Assembly (NCBI GenBank): GCA_963756425.1
Contig: CAVWNW010000004.1
Location: forward strand, 248,001 to 312,000
Direction: 5' to 3'
Length of the DNA stretch: 64,000 bases
Source: DASQUK01 sp963756425
GTDB taxonomy: Bacteria > Actinomycetota > Acidimicrobiia > Acidimicrobiales > VFJN01
In this document: positions 48,171-56,692 of the stretch, in pieces
Numbering within the stretch: position 1 is the first letter of the stretch
Layout of the letters: every line of letters starts with the position of its first letter
Position numbers and translations under genes: made by a program
The notes under the pieces: generated by a model
Told to the model about the DNA's origin: nothing
What the model saw: only the letters and a program-made list of their open reading frames with translations
Database searches by the model: none

Positions 48171-48434
48171 GTGCTTTTGCTCGCCATTCTGGGACTCGGT
48201 CTTTTTGCCGGGGCGGTCGCTCAACTCGTCCTCGGCACCGGTGTCCACGACATCAACTGGACCGAAGCCATCGTCGCCGGTCTCGTGGGGTCTTTCGTCG
48301 GCGGACTGCTCGCCAGCCTCATCGCCGGCGACGGGATCCAGCTGCGCCCCAGCGGCATCATCGGCTCGATCATCGGGGCGATCGTGGTGTCGGGGATCTA
48401 CGGCTGGTACAGGCGCCGTCGTCGTATCGCCTGA
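48171..48434 (+). CDS. GlsB/YeaQ/YmgE family stress-response membrane protein
   Basis: An 87-residue protein with three TM helices (LLLAILGLGLFAGAVAQLVLG; AIVAGLVGSFVGGLLASLIAG; GIIGSIIGAIVVSGIYGWY) and a basic tail. The glycine-zipper-like GLVGSFVGGLL and SIIGAIVV motifs are those of transglycosylase-associated/GlsB proteins. GTG start. Confidence 0.85.
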   Translation: MLLLAILGLGLFAGAVAQLVLGTGVHDINWTEAIVAGLVGSFVGGLLASLIAGDGIQLRPSGIIGSIIGAIVVSGIYGWYRRRRRIA

Positions 48435-48512
48435 CCCGAGCGCCGATTTTCTCGACGCTGTGGTGTCTGCATCGTCGAGGACCCGTTGGTCCGACGCTCG
48501 AAGGAGGCCCCG

Positions 48513-49337
48513 ATGATGCTGGAGAACAAGACCGCGGCGATATATGGCGGCGGTGGGGCGATCGGCGGCGCCGTTGCCCGTGCGTTTGCGGATGCCGGTG
48601 CCCGCGTCTACCTCGCCGGCCGGTCGCTGGCCCGCCTCGAGAAGGTCGCGAACGACATCGGCGACGCTGCCGGCGTGGCGGAGGTCGATGCTCTCGACGA
48701 GCGCGCCATCGCAGCTCACGCCGACGCCGTGGCCACAGATGCGGGCGGAATCGACATAGCGCTCAACGCCGTGTCCTTCCCGTTCGTGCACGACACGCCC
48801 TTTGCCGAGCTGGCGGTCGAGGAGGTCATGCATCCGATCGACGCCTACCTGCGCACCAACCTCATCACGGCCAAGGCGGTGGCCCGGCACATGTCGGCGC
48901 GCCGGTCGGGGACGATCCTGACGCTCTCGGCGGGTGCATCGCGCGTCCTTCCGCCGGGAAGTCTCGGCTACGGCACCACGTGCGCGGCGATCGAGACGAT
49001 GACCCAGCGCCTCGCGGTCGAGCTCGGGCCGAGCGGCGTTCGCGTCAACTGCCTGCGGGCGCACCTGATTGCCGACGCACCCTCCAACGGCTCCTACACC
49101 GGTGAGCTGATCGGCCGGCGGGCCGCCGCGGCGGGCATCGGCGTCGAGGAGTGGCTCGGACGGTGGCAGGAGGACGTGACGTTGCTGGGCCGGCTCCCGA
49201 CGCTCGCCCAGGTCGCCGATGCGGCGGTCTTCGTGGCATCGGATCGTGCCGGAGCGATCACCGGCGCGGTGGTGGACCTGACTTGCGGCAACGCCGTGCG
49301 CACCAGCGCAGGGGCACTGGTTGGCGTACTCGCCTAG
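48513..49337 (+). CDS. SDR-family oxidoreductase, catalytic Lys missing
   Basis: A 274-residue Rossmann protein. The cofactor motif is AIYGGGGAIGGAVARAFADAGARVYLAGRS and NAVSF replaces the usual NNAG. At the active site SAGASRVLPPGSLGYGTTCAAIE has the Tyr, but the YxxxK Lys is Cys. Catalysis by the usual triad is therefore doubtful. AAGGAGG at ~48501 decides the start at 48513. Confidence 0.87.
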   Translation: MMLENKTAAIYGGGGAIGGAVARAFADAGARVYLAGRSLARLEKVANDIGDAAGVAEVDALDERAIAAHADAVATDAGGIDIALNAVSFPFVHDTPFAELAVEEVMHPIDAYLRTNLITAKAVARHMSARRSGTILTLSAGASRVLPPGSLGYGTTCAAIETMTQRLAVELGPSGVRVNCLRAHLIADAPSNGSYTGELIGRRAAAAGIGVEEWLGRWQEDVTLLGRLPTLAQVADAAVFVASDRAGAITGAVVDLTCGNAVRTSAGALVGVLA

Positions 49338-49403
49338 GCGCTCGATCCGGACCCGAGGTTGCATCTGCGCCGGCGCCCGACGGCCCGGCGTAGGGAAATC
49401 AGT

Positions 49404-49481
49404 TGGGGTGACCGAGGGGACTTGAACCCCCGACCTTCAGGGCCACAACCTGACGCTCTAACCACCTGAGCTACGGCCACC
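49404..49481 (-). tRNA. tRNA-His (GUG)
   Basis: Acceptor GTGGCCG with an extra G at -1, anticodon loop TTGTGGC (GUG, His), T arm GGTTCAAGTCC, discriminator C and an encoded CCA (49404-49406). G-1 and C73 are the His identity pair. Confidence 0.94.
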
Positions 49482-49612
49482 ACGGGACGGATGAGCTTAT
49501 CCGACGGCGAGCGACGCCCCGCTCGTCTTAGGTTCGGTGCCACGGCTGTGCACACGGGCGCGGAATCGGAGATCCGCCAGCGGGTGTGCCCCCACTAGCG
49601 TGATGACGGCAT

Positions 49613-49686
49613 GCCCCCGTAGCTCAGCTGGATAGAGCGGCTGCCTTCTAAGCAGCGGGTCGCAGGTTCGAATCCTGCCGGGGGCG
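49613..49686 (+). tRNA. tRNA-Arg (UCU)
   Basis: Acceptor GCCCCCG/CGGGGGC, D arm TAGCTCAGCTGGATAGAGC, anticodon loop CTTCTAA giving UCU (Arg, AGA), T arm GGTTCGAATCC, discriminator G; CCA not encoded. Confidence 0.95.
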
Positions 49687-50017
49687 CGGCCGGGCGCGCT
49701 ACCAGGCACTTGGAGCGCGCTGGCCGACGTCACCCGCCGCGCCCTATCGAGCGACTCGGCGACGCGTCGTGCTGCACCGTCAGGCCCGATTTCACCCGTC
49801 CCGACGCCGGTGCAGCCGCGAAACATCAATCACAAGAACCACGAATTTCAGCTGGCACGCATGGGCTCGCCTCGTACGACGGCCCGCCGTCGCTGGAGCG
49901 CGCATTCTCCGCTCCTTCGTCTTCGGGGCCCGATGCCCGGCTCCGAGCCCGCCAACGACGGCACCGCTCGGTGAAACGCGTCAAAGCGGCGGAAACGGCT
50001 CTCGACCGTGAGCGTTG
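49687..50017. other. Region without a supported gene
   Basis: About 330 bp between tRNA-Arg and the convergent VC0807-like gene. It is less GC-biased than its surroundings around 49810-49860 (AATCACAAGAACCACGAATTTCAG). No coding or RNA signal is visible, and no integrase or att-like duplication of the tRNA 3' end was seen. Confidence 0.45.
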
Positions 50018-50734
50018 TCAGTCCGGTGTCACGGCGTACGCGCGTAGGGCCCCGTTCGGCTCAATCGCGGTCACGAGGCCTTCCGAGCGAGCGGTGCGAA
50101 CTGAGTCCGACACCGTCAGGACGACACCTGTACAGCTAATGGCCCAAGCGGCGACGGTGGCGGTTCCGACGAACACTGCCGTGGGGACCGTCATAAGCAG
50201 AGTGAGGCTGACGGCGGCGGCCGACGCGTTCACCGCAGCCCACAGGTAGGTGAGTCGTCGAAACAGCTGCACGATGCCCGGTCTCGCTAGGACGTCGGGG
50301 CTGAGGGGACAGAAGTCGGCCGCGAACTTCGCGATGAGGGGCCGGCCGATCACGACCGAGAGTCCGAACGTGGCGCCCGTGACGAGCGTACGCAGGATCG
50401 GCTGCACGAAATAGATGAAGGCGTTGGCGCTCAACAGGTAGATCATGGTCCGCACGGTGATACCGAGACATCCGAGCACAAGAAGACCCGGAATCGGCCG
50501 GCCACGGAAGATCCGCCGAGCGACCATCGTGTAGCACCAAACGAGGGCAGCGACGAACGCCCACTGCAGGTCCATTGTGATCAAGAATGCGTAGAAAAGC
50601 AGTGTGGGGATGAGAGTCGCCTCGATCAAAAAGGGCACGAGCCGTCGGGTCACGGCCGCGACCACCGATAGCTTCGAGGGATGCATCCGCCATGCCAGCT
50701 CGGGGGGTGCCTCCGGAATGATCGTTGCCGCCAT
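50018..50734 (-). CDS. VC0807-like integral membrane protein
   Basis: A 238-residue protein with five to six TM helices (LVPFLIEATLIPTLLFYAFL; WAFVAALVWCYTMVARRIF; PIPGLLVLGCLGITVRTMIYL; FIYFVQPILRTLVTGATFGLSVVIG; LWAAVNASAAAVSLTLLM). GRPLIAKFAADFCPLSPDVLARPGIVQLFRRLTYLWA is the conserved block of VC0807/DUF3159-like proteins. Function unknown. ATG 50734 is chosen. Confidence 0.75.
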   Translation of the reverse strand: MAATIIPEAPPELAWRMHPSKLSVVAAVTRRLVPFLIEATLIPTLLFYAFLITMDLQWAFVAALVWCYTMVARRIFRGRPIPGLLVLGCLGITVRTMIYLLSANAFIYFVQPILRTLVTGATFGLSVVIGRPLIAKFAADFCPLSPDVLARPGIVQLFRRLTYLWAAVNASAAAVSLTLLMTVPTAVFVGTATVAAWAISCTGVVLTVSDSVRTARSEGLVTAIEPNGALRAYAVTPD

Positions 50735-51956
50735 GAATCCCCTGGTCCGTTGGCAGATCGACGCGCTACCAGGGTCTCGAGCAACGGTCCCGGAGCCTGT
50801 CGGCTGGCTCCGACACGGTCGGCCTTCGCCGTGTGGTGGGTCACAGTACAACGGTTCGTGCTATCGGCGGAGCCCAGGCCGGCACGCTCGCGTCGTACCG
50901 GCGAGATGCGAGTCCACACGCCGCCAACCACGGGGAGCGTGGCTTCTACCCTGGCCGTCAGCCGTCCCTTCCTGAGCAAGTGGTCGAGGGGTGGCACGCA
51001 CGTCCCGCGAAGGAGACCGTGCCAAGCAGGCTTTAGGCGCAGCCAGCTCGATCGCCCTCCGGAACTGGGCCTGCCACGTTCCACCGCAATCCCCAGCGCC
51101 AATCGCACCAGGACACGGACCCGAGGAACGTAGCCAGCACAACCGCCACCTCGGTGGACCGCAATTTGCCGAATCCACCTCCACGGCATCAATCCGCCTC
51201 TGCGGCCTCAATGGCGCAGACTGCCGGCCGCGGCACAGAAGCACCGAGAACAGGGATGTGGCGCCGTGAGCCTGCCGAGCGCGCCGCCTCGATGGCCCCG
51301 AAAACCTGCCCACCTCCAATCACAGGCGCGCAGCTCCGGTGCGGACGCGTGGTCGCCGTCACGGCGGGGTATCGCGACCGATGCGCGGCGACAGCGCTGG
51401 GCTGGCCGTGTATTCTGATGCCGCCTTTGAGGCAGACCGTGTGCTGAATGCTGCGGTCTTCTTTTCGAGTCCCGTCTCCCGAGACCCCGGTGGCGGCCGG
51501 ATGGTTGGGAGAGGGTGTCGTATGCGGGTGCTGGCCGCCCTTGCCGTTTCTAGCGACGGGCGTTGCGACTCGTTGCCGAGGAGACCGGCACGGGGATCGG
51601 TCACGGGCACGGCTGCTGAGGCCCTCGGCTGTGTCGCTCGGGGCGACGCAGCTGCGCTGAACGGGCGCCGTACCAAGCCACCCGGGCACGAAGTTCACGG
51701 CGGGACGCCGTGCTGTGATGGAACGCCCGAAGCCGTTGCATCACAGCACGGCCATGACCTGCTCCCGGCGGGGCTGCCTTCTCCCCGGCTACCCCGCCGG
51801 GAGCAGTGGCGGGACCGGGCAGTAGGGTGAAGTCAAGCGGTCCGGACCCTGCCGTGGCGTGAGGCAATGCTGCCGATCTTCGGGGCCGAGGTGGGAGTGG
51901 GCAACGTAACCGTCGGCGATGTACCGGGGCGACCTGCGTTCACGGCGGCGTGACGG
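50735..51956. other. Long region without a supported gene
   Basis: 1.2 kb with short open frames on both strands but none with recognisable content or a good ribosome site. Base composition in 50860-51300 is patchier than in the neighbours. Two adjacent inverted repeats (51709-51806) near the right end are the only structure seen. Confidence 0.5.
51709..51806. repeat. Two adjacent inverted repeats
   Basis: CGTGCTGTGAT (51709-51719) pairs perfectly with ATCACAGCACG (51740-51750). Immediately after, CTGCTCCCGGCGGGG (51759-51773) pairs perfectly with CCCCGCCGGGAGCAG (51792-51806). They lie 150 bp upstream of the first GAF-ANTAR gene and could be a leader structure or terminator. Confidence 0.6.
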
Positions 51957-52658
51957 GTGGACCCGGACCGCCTGGCTCGAGTCGCGCATGTCCTGGGTGA
52001 TGTCGGTGGCGCGCCCGTCCTCGATCGACTTGTCATCTTGTGCGTCGACATGCTGTCGGTGACCGGCGCCGTCATTGCGGTGATCGGTGACGGGCAGCAC
52101 CGGGGCGCGGTCGCCGTGTCCGATGAGGCCCACGGTGCGGTCGACGACCTGCAGTTCAGTTTGGGTGAAGGGCCTTGCATCGCTGCCGACCGGTCTGTTG
52201 CCCCGGTGCTCGAACCGGATCTTGCCAGCGCAGTCGAACTGTGGCCGGCGTTCGTGCCAGCCGTGCTCGGCCATGGCATTCGGGCCGCGTTCGCCTTCCC
52301 GTTGCGGATGGGGGCCGTCCACGTCGGTGTGCTCAGCCTCTACCGCGATACCCCCGGCGACCTGGACGGCACCGATCTACGGGACGCGATTTCGCTCACT
52401 CACATCGCGACGCACCTGTTGCTCGAGCTCGAGGCTGACCTCGTGTCAGGAATGCTCCCAGGTCGGCTGGCCGAGATCGTCGATCACCGTGCCCGTGTCC
52501 ACCAGGCGACTGGGATGATTGCGGCGCAACTTGACGTCGACGTTGCCACGGCGCTCATCCGCCTACGGGCCTTCGCTTGGTCTCGAGACCGTTCGATCGG
52601 TGACGTCGCCGCCGATGTGGTCGCCCGACTGCTCCGGTTCGACGACGAGGCCTCATGA
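51957..52658 (+). CDS. GAF and ANTAR domain regulator
   Basis: A 233-residue protein from GTG 51957. A GAF domain occupies residues ~20-160 (VLDRLVILCVDMLSVTGAVIAVIGDGQHRGAVAVSD, FSLGEGPCIAADRS, PLRMGAVHVGVLSLYR). The C-terminal ANTAR domain (VHQATGMIAAQLDVDVATALIRLRAFAWSRDRSIGDVAADVVA) binds dual-hairpin RNA to cause antitermination. The next gene has the same architecture. The signal sensed is unknown. Confidence 0.88.
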   Translation: MDPDRLARVAHVLGDVGGAPVLDRLVILCVDMLSVTGAVIAVIGDGQHRGAVAVSDEAHGAVDDLQFSLGEGPCIAADRSVAPVLEPDLASAVELWPAFVPAVLGHGIRAAFAFPLRMGAVHVGVLSLYRDTPGDLDGTDLRDAISLTHIATHLLLELEADLVSGMLPGRLAEIVDHRARVHQATGMIAAQLDVDVATALIRLRAFAWSRDRSIGDVAADVVARLLRFDDEAS

Positions 52659-52736
52659 CGCGGAACGAGCTGTGCGGCGAGGGGGTATTGTCGCAGGAGC
52701 GCAGGCAAGCGTGGCGGGGAGAAAAGGAGGGCTGTG

Positions 52737-53459
52737 ATGGTTGATCAGCAGCGCCTCGGAAGGGTGTTCGTGGAGTTGGCCGACACGCTCGTGACCGACT
52801 TCGACATAGTCGAGTTCATGACCATCCTCGCCCACCGAGTCGTCGAGCTGCTCGGCGCCCGCGAGGCCGGCGTCGTTCTCGCCGACGAACGTGGACTCCT
52901 ACGTTCTGTCGCATCGTCCCACGAGTCGGCCCATCTGCTCGACCTGTTCGAGCTCCAGAACGAGGAGGGGCCGTGCCTGGACTGTTACCGCACCGGTGAA
53001 CCGATCCTCAACCACTCACTCGCGTCTCCCGACAACGAATGGCCCAACTTCGCCATGGAGGCCCGGCGCCTCGGCTTCACAACAGTCCACGCCCTGCCGA
53101 TGCGACTCCGGGGCGAGGTCATCGGGGCGGTCAACATCTTCGCATCCAACCCGACCGCCCTGACCCAGTCCGAGGTCGAGGTCGGTCAAGCTCTTGCCGA
53201 TGTCGCCACCGTCGGCCTCCTCCAAGAACGCGGCCTTCGCGAAGCCCGTCTGCTTAACGAGCAGCTCCAAGGTGCGCTGAACAGCCGCATCGCCATCGAG
53301 CAGGCCAAGGGCATGCTTGCCGAGCGCCGCGGCATCGAGCTGGACGCCGCCTTCGACGCCCTCCGCGCCTACGCCCGCCACACCAACCAGAAGCTCAGCG
53401 CCGTGGCCCAAGCACTCCTCGCCGGCACGCTCAGCGCTGAGGTGCTCGGACGCCACTGA
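52737..53459 (+). CDS. GAF and ANTAR domain regulator
   Basis: A 240-residue paralogue of the previous gene. The GAF part reads FMTILAHRVVELLGAREAGVVLADERGLLRSVASSHE, EEGPCLDCYRTGEPI, PMRLRGEVIGAVNIFAS. The ANTAR part is NSRIAIEQAKGMLAERRGIELDAAFDALRAYARHTNQKLSAVAQALL, closer to consensus than its neighbour. GGAGG at 52726 sets the ATG at 52737. The gap to the first gene is 78 bp. Confidence 0.9.
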   Translation: MVDQQRLGRVFVELADTLVTDFDIVEFMTILAHRVVELLGAREAGVVLADERGLLRSVASSHESAHLLDLFELQNEEGPCLDCYRTGEPILNHSLASPDNEWPNFAMEARRLGFTTVHALPMRLRGEVIGAVNIFASNPTALTQSEVEVGQALADVATVGLLQERGLREARLLNEQLQGALNSRIAIEQAKGMLAERRGIELDAAFDALRAYARHTNQKLSAVAQALLAGTLSAEVLGRH

Positions 53460-53510
53460 GCGAGTCCGAGCCAGGCGCTACCCGCATCCGTGCGGCGTCG
53501 AACGCCGGTC

Positions 53511-53690
53511 ATGATCACGCGACGGCTGAACGGAGCGCTGCTATCGATCGGACTGGCCGGCGGCATGCTCTTCGGTCTCTTCAACCTCACGATCATTGAG
53601 AACCACCGGACCGACGTCGTGCAGTCGTCGGCATCGGGGAGGAAGTCGTTCGTCGGTCCCGTGGACGATCCCTTCTTCGTCGACCTGTAG
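53511..53690 (+). CDS. Small hypothetical membrane-anchored protein
   Basis: A 59-residue frame (MITRRLNGALLSIGLAGGML then FGLFNLTIIENHRTD...) with one hydrophobic N-terminal helix and a polar tail. It lies 51 bp behind the second GAF-ANTAR gene. No family recognised, and it may not be expressed. Confidence 0.4.
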   Translation: MITRRLNGALLSIGLAGGMLFGLFNLTIIENHRTDVVQSSASGRKSFVGPVDDPFFVDL

Positions 53691-53825
53691 CTGGGCTGCG
53701 ACGTCCTTAGGCGTGGCCGGCGCCGCGGCAGAGCCGACCACCGCGGTGGCCTATCGGCTGGCGAGCCCGGCGTCCTCGGGGGTGGTTCTCTTCCGGGTAA
53801 GGACCAAGCGTGTCATTCTTCCGAC

Positions 53826-55334
53826 ATGGCGGCGCGAACGGGCCGTTTTCGGACCGTCGGGGCGTTCCGCTCAGTGTTCGCCAACGACGACCTGCGGCGG
53901 GTGGAACTGGCCTATCTCCTGTTCGAGATGGCCAAGTGGGGAACCCGCGTCGCCATCCTGGTCGTCGCCTACCAGCAGGGCGGAGCTACGGAGACGGGCC
54001 TGGTGGCCACGATCCAGCTGGTACCGGCGGCGATCGTCGCCCCGCTGGCATCGGTGGTGGGCGACCGGATGCGGCGGGACCGCGCCCTCCTCCTCGGGTA
54101 CGCCGTGCAGACCGTCGCGGTCGGATCGGTGGCGGCGGCGCTGTATTGGGAGGCTCCGATCGGCCTCGTCTACGCGCTGGCCGCCGTCGTGGCGGCGAGC
54201 GTGACGTTGACACGGCCGGTGCAGTCGGCGCTGTTCCCTCAGCTGGCCCGATCGACCGACGAGCTCGTGGCAGAGAACGTCGTGGCCGCGACGATCTCCA
54301 GCGCGATGGCGCTCGCGGGCCCGGTGGCATACGCAGCCCTCATCGCGCTGGACGGGCCGGCGCTGGCGTTGGGCGTGTTTGCCGGGCTGCATCTGGGGGC
54401 GACGCTCCTCGTTGTCGGTCTCCGGCCGGAGCCTCAGCCACCGCCGAGCCGTGATCGTCCTGTTCGTGAGGCGCTGGCCGGCTTCCGCGAACTCGCCCAC
54501 CAGCCGAACGAGCGCCTGGTCATGGGGCTGCTGGTTGGTCAGTCCATGATCTCGGGAGCCCTGGAGATCGTGCTCGTGGTCGTCGCGCTGGGACTCCTCG
54601 ACCTCCCTCCCTCCGGAGCGGGCCTACTCACCGCCGCTCGGGGGGCGGGCGGGCTGCTCGGGGGACTCTGGGCGACGAGGCTCGTGGGCAAGCCCCAGCT
54701 CGGTGCCGCGCTGGCCTTGGGCGTCATCGTCTACGGCCTGGGGACGGCCGCGCTGGCCTTCGCCGCAACAGTGGTCCTCACCGCGACGTTCCTCGTCGTG
54801 GCCGGGACTGGGCACGCCCGAGCGGACGTGGCCGGGCGAATCCTCCTCCAGCGGGTGGTCCCCGACCGCATCCTGGCCAGGGTGTTCGGGGTCCTCGAGG
54901 GTGCCAAAGAGGGCGGGGCCGCCGTCGGCGCGGCACTGACGCCGCTCTTGGTTGCCGCCCTGGGCTTGCGGGGCGGGATCCTCGCCGCCGGGCTCTTGCT
55001 CCCGATAGCCGTCATCCTCCTGACGGCACGGATTCGTGCGGTGGATCGATCCGTCGAGCTGCTGGAGCAAGAGGTCACCCTCCTCCAATCGTTGGACCTG
55101 TTTGCCCCGCTGACCAGCCACACGCTGGAGGGCATCGCCACTCGCCTGACTCGGGTGGCCGCAACGCCCGGTGGTGTTCTGATGCGCGAGGGAGATCCGG
55201 GCGACCGCTTCTACATCGTGGCCGACGGTGAGCTCGAGCTCAGCCGGGACGGTCGAGCCATGGCGAAGCTAGGCCCGGGAAGCTACTTCGGGGAGATCGC
55301 GCTCCTGACGAACCCCCACGGACGGCGACCGTGA
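53826..55334 (+). CDS. MFS transporter with C-terminal cyclic-nucleotide-binding domain (frameshift near the end)
   Basis: About 12 TM helices fill residues 20-410 (major facilitator fold; LVATIQLVPAAIVAPLASVVGDRMRRDRALLLG is the loop 2-3 motif). Residues ~415-500 are a cNMP-binding domain: LFAPLTSHTLEGIATRLTRVAATPGGVLMREGDPGDRFYIVADGELEL, KLGPGSYFGEIALL. At about 55313 a CCCCC run breaks the frame after ALLTNPHGRRP. In the next frame PRTATVTASTPATLLALDRVDFLEAI completes the domain and stops at 55459. So one base is probably lost or extra, and the true gene is 53826-55459. The phosphate-binding PRTATV arm lies in the shifted part. Confidence 0.85.
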   Translation: MAARTGRFRTVGAFRSVFANDDLRRVELAYLLFEMAKWGTRVAILVVAYQQGGATETGLVATIQLVPAAIVAPLASVVGDRMRRDRALLLGYAVQTVAVGSVAAALYWEAPIGLVYALAAVVAASVTLTRPVQSALFPQLARSTDELVAENVVAATISSAMALAGPVAYAALIALDGPALALGVFAGLHLGATLLVVGLRPEPQPPPSRDRPVREALAGFRELAHQPNERLVMGLLVGQSMISGALEIVLVVVALGLLDLPPSGAGLLTAARGAGGLLGGLWATRLVGKPQLGAALALGVIVYGLGTAALAFAATVVLTATFLVVAGTGHARADVAGRILLQRVVPDRILARVFGVLEGAKEGGAAVGAALTPLLVAALGLRGGILAAGLLLPIAVILLTARIRAVDRSVELLEQEVTLLQSLDLFAPLTSHTLEGIATRLTRVAATPGGVLMREGDPGDRFYIVADGELELSRDGRAMAKLGPGSYFGEIALLTNPHGRRP

Positions 55335-55539
55335 CCGCATCGACCCCCGCCACGCTCCTGGCGCTGGACCGCGTGGACTTCCTCGAGGCGATCACGAAAA
55401 CGCCCCAGGGCCGCCCGGCCACCGATCACGGCGCTCGCGAGCAGGGGCCGGAGGCGTGACGAGCGGGTCAGCACCAACGCGATCGTGGCCGAGCACGCTC
55501 GGCGTATGGGCGGCGGCCTGCGAGGTCCGCCTCGACGGA

Positions 55540-55662
55540 CCCGAGGAAGCCGGGGACACCTGTCCGCTTCCCCAGCTGTCCCGCTGCCCCGGCTCCTCAG
55601 GACGGCTCAGCGGCGGTCTGAGCCGTACGCCTAGAGACCGCGTTAGGCCGGCCCTCCGTTAC
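55540..55662 (-). repeat. Promoter-like repeat module, copy 2
   Basis: On the minus strand GTAACG (55657-55662), 16 bp, CGGTCT (55635-55640), then the perfect hairpin ACGGCTCAG/CTGAGCCGT (55604-55628) and a GC-rich stem around GGGGAAGC...CCCCGGCTTCC. GCCTA/TAGGC forms a small stem within the core. It lies downstream of the Tat/LPXTG gene on the same strand. Copy 3 lies upstream of that gene, so the two bracket it in direct orientation. Confidence 0.6.
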
Positions 55663-55721
55663 TCGAACGCCGACATCTCCTCAGTCAGGGCTCGTGCCGG
55701 TCCGGACCGCGTGCAGTGCAA

Positions 55722-56147
55722 TCACGTATCGGACGGCTTCTCAGCGGACCTCGCGCTGGCCCTGGCTTCGGCACTCCAGAGGACGAGCGCCGCACCTCCC
55801 GCGGTGGCGGCCAGCCCGGCGGCAGCGAGGCGATCGAGGTTGGCGCCGGTCCGGGGCAGCTCGGTGCGCGCGGTCGTCCGACTGCGGCCTGCCTGGTTTC
55901 GCTGGCGGCCGGTGGGCTGAGCCACGGACCCGGGAGCGCCTCCCGCCTCCGCCGGGGGCGACTCGGGTCGACCGGGTGGTTCGGGTGGCGGGCTCGTGAG
56001 TGCCTGGGCATCCGCAGGGTCCACCGTGATGATCGTGGGGACGACGAACGCCCCGCTGCCGACGACCGCAGCCTTCCGCATGAAGTCGCGCCGCCCACTG
56101 ACGTCGACCGCGTTCGGTGCGCTCGCGTCGTCGCTGGAACTCGCCAT
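55722..56147 (-). CDS. Tat-exported, LPXTG-anchored surface protein
   Basis: A 141-residue exported protein. GRRDFMRKAAVVGSGAFVVP then TIITVDPADAQA is a twin-arginine signal with a cleavage-like end. The mature part is short, Pro/Arg/Gly-rich and disordered, followed by ELPRTGANLD, a hydrophobic helix (LAAAGLAATAGGAALVLWS) and a charged tail: a sortase LPXTG signal. AGGAGG precedes ATG 56147. Copy 3 of the promoter-like module is 48 bp upstream. Function unknown; perhaps a cell-wall-attached spacer. Confidence 0.75.
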   Translation of the reverse strand: MASSSDDASAPNAVDVSGRRDFMRKAAVVGSGAFVVPTIITVDPADAQALTSPPPEPPGRPESPPAEAGGAPGSVAQPTGRQRNQAGRSRTTARTELPRTGANLDRLAAAGLAATAGGAALVLWSAEARASARSAEKPSDT

Positions 56148-56194
56148 TCCCAGCCTCCTGGTACACCTCATGGGGGCTTGAGCCGTACGTCTAG

Positions 56195-56222
56195 AGATCG
56201 CGTTGGGTGAGCGCAACGTTAC
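56195..56222 (-). promoter_or_regulatory. Promoter-like module, copy 3, upstream of the LPXTG gene
   Basis: GTAACG (56217-56222), 16 bp, CGATCT (56195-56200), followed by CTAGACGTACGGCTCA, which matches copy 2 (CTAGGCGTACGGCTCA). The distance to the LPXTG start codon (about 48 bp) fits a promoter with a short leader. Confidence 0.6.
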
Positions 56223-56400
56223 CCGTGGCCGTTGACGGTGGGGTGGTCGGCGTCCTCTCGGGTCGGGGGGTCGCGCCGCCACTACCCAGGGTGCGGCTCG
56301 ACGTGAGGACCGGCCGAACGGGCGGATCCCCCACGACGGCCTGCGTCTGCGGTTACCTCATGGCCATGGTTCGGCCAAGGCGCACGCTGGAGGTGACGTG

Positions 56401-56670
56401 ATGTCGGGCTACACCGTGAGGCTGCCGGTCAACGATGTCGACGGCGTTCGGCCCGATGGGACGGTGGTCCACGGCCTCGACTGCGCGTGCTGTGGACACG
56501 GCGAACTGACGATGCGAGAGCTCGCCGAGCAGACGGCCCGTGCCGCCAACGGGGCGCTCGAGGCGGCCCGATCGGCAACGGAGGCGGCCCAGGCAACGCT
56601 GGCTCTCATCGCCGAGCTCCGGGCCGAGCTTGCGGCCCGCGGGGGTCGCCTCCAGCATTCGGTGGTGTGA
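56401..56670 (+). CDS. Small hypothetical protein with Cys-rich turn and coiled coil
   Basis: An 89-residue protein. LDCACCGHGE (residues ~26-36) could bind metal, and the following ~50 residues (LAEQTARAANGALEAARSATEAAQATLALIAELRAELAAR) form a long amphipathic helix. No family recognised. ATG 56401 is preceded by GGAGGTGACGTG. It ends 22 bp before the deazaflavin enzyme gene. Confidence 0.55.
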   Translation: MSGYTVRLPVNDVDGVRPDGTVVHGLDCACCGHGELTMRELAEQTARAANGALEAARSATEAAQATLALIAELRAELAARGGRLQHSVV

Positions 56671-56692
56671 CCGCGGCCGTAGGATCGCGGCC

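Noticed and set aside
49404..49686. tRNA-His/tRNA-Arg pair as an integration site
   Set aside because: No integrase gene and no duplicated tRNA 3' end was seen in the following 2 kb.
50735..51956. Several 60-180-codon open frames on both strands
   Set aside because: None has family motifs, consistent codon bias or a ribosome site; they overlap one another.
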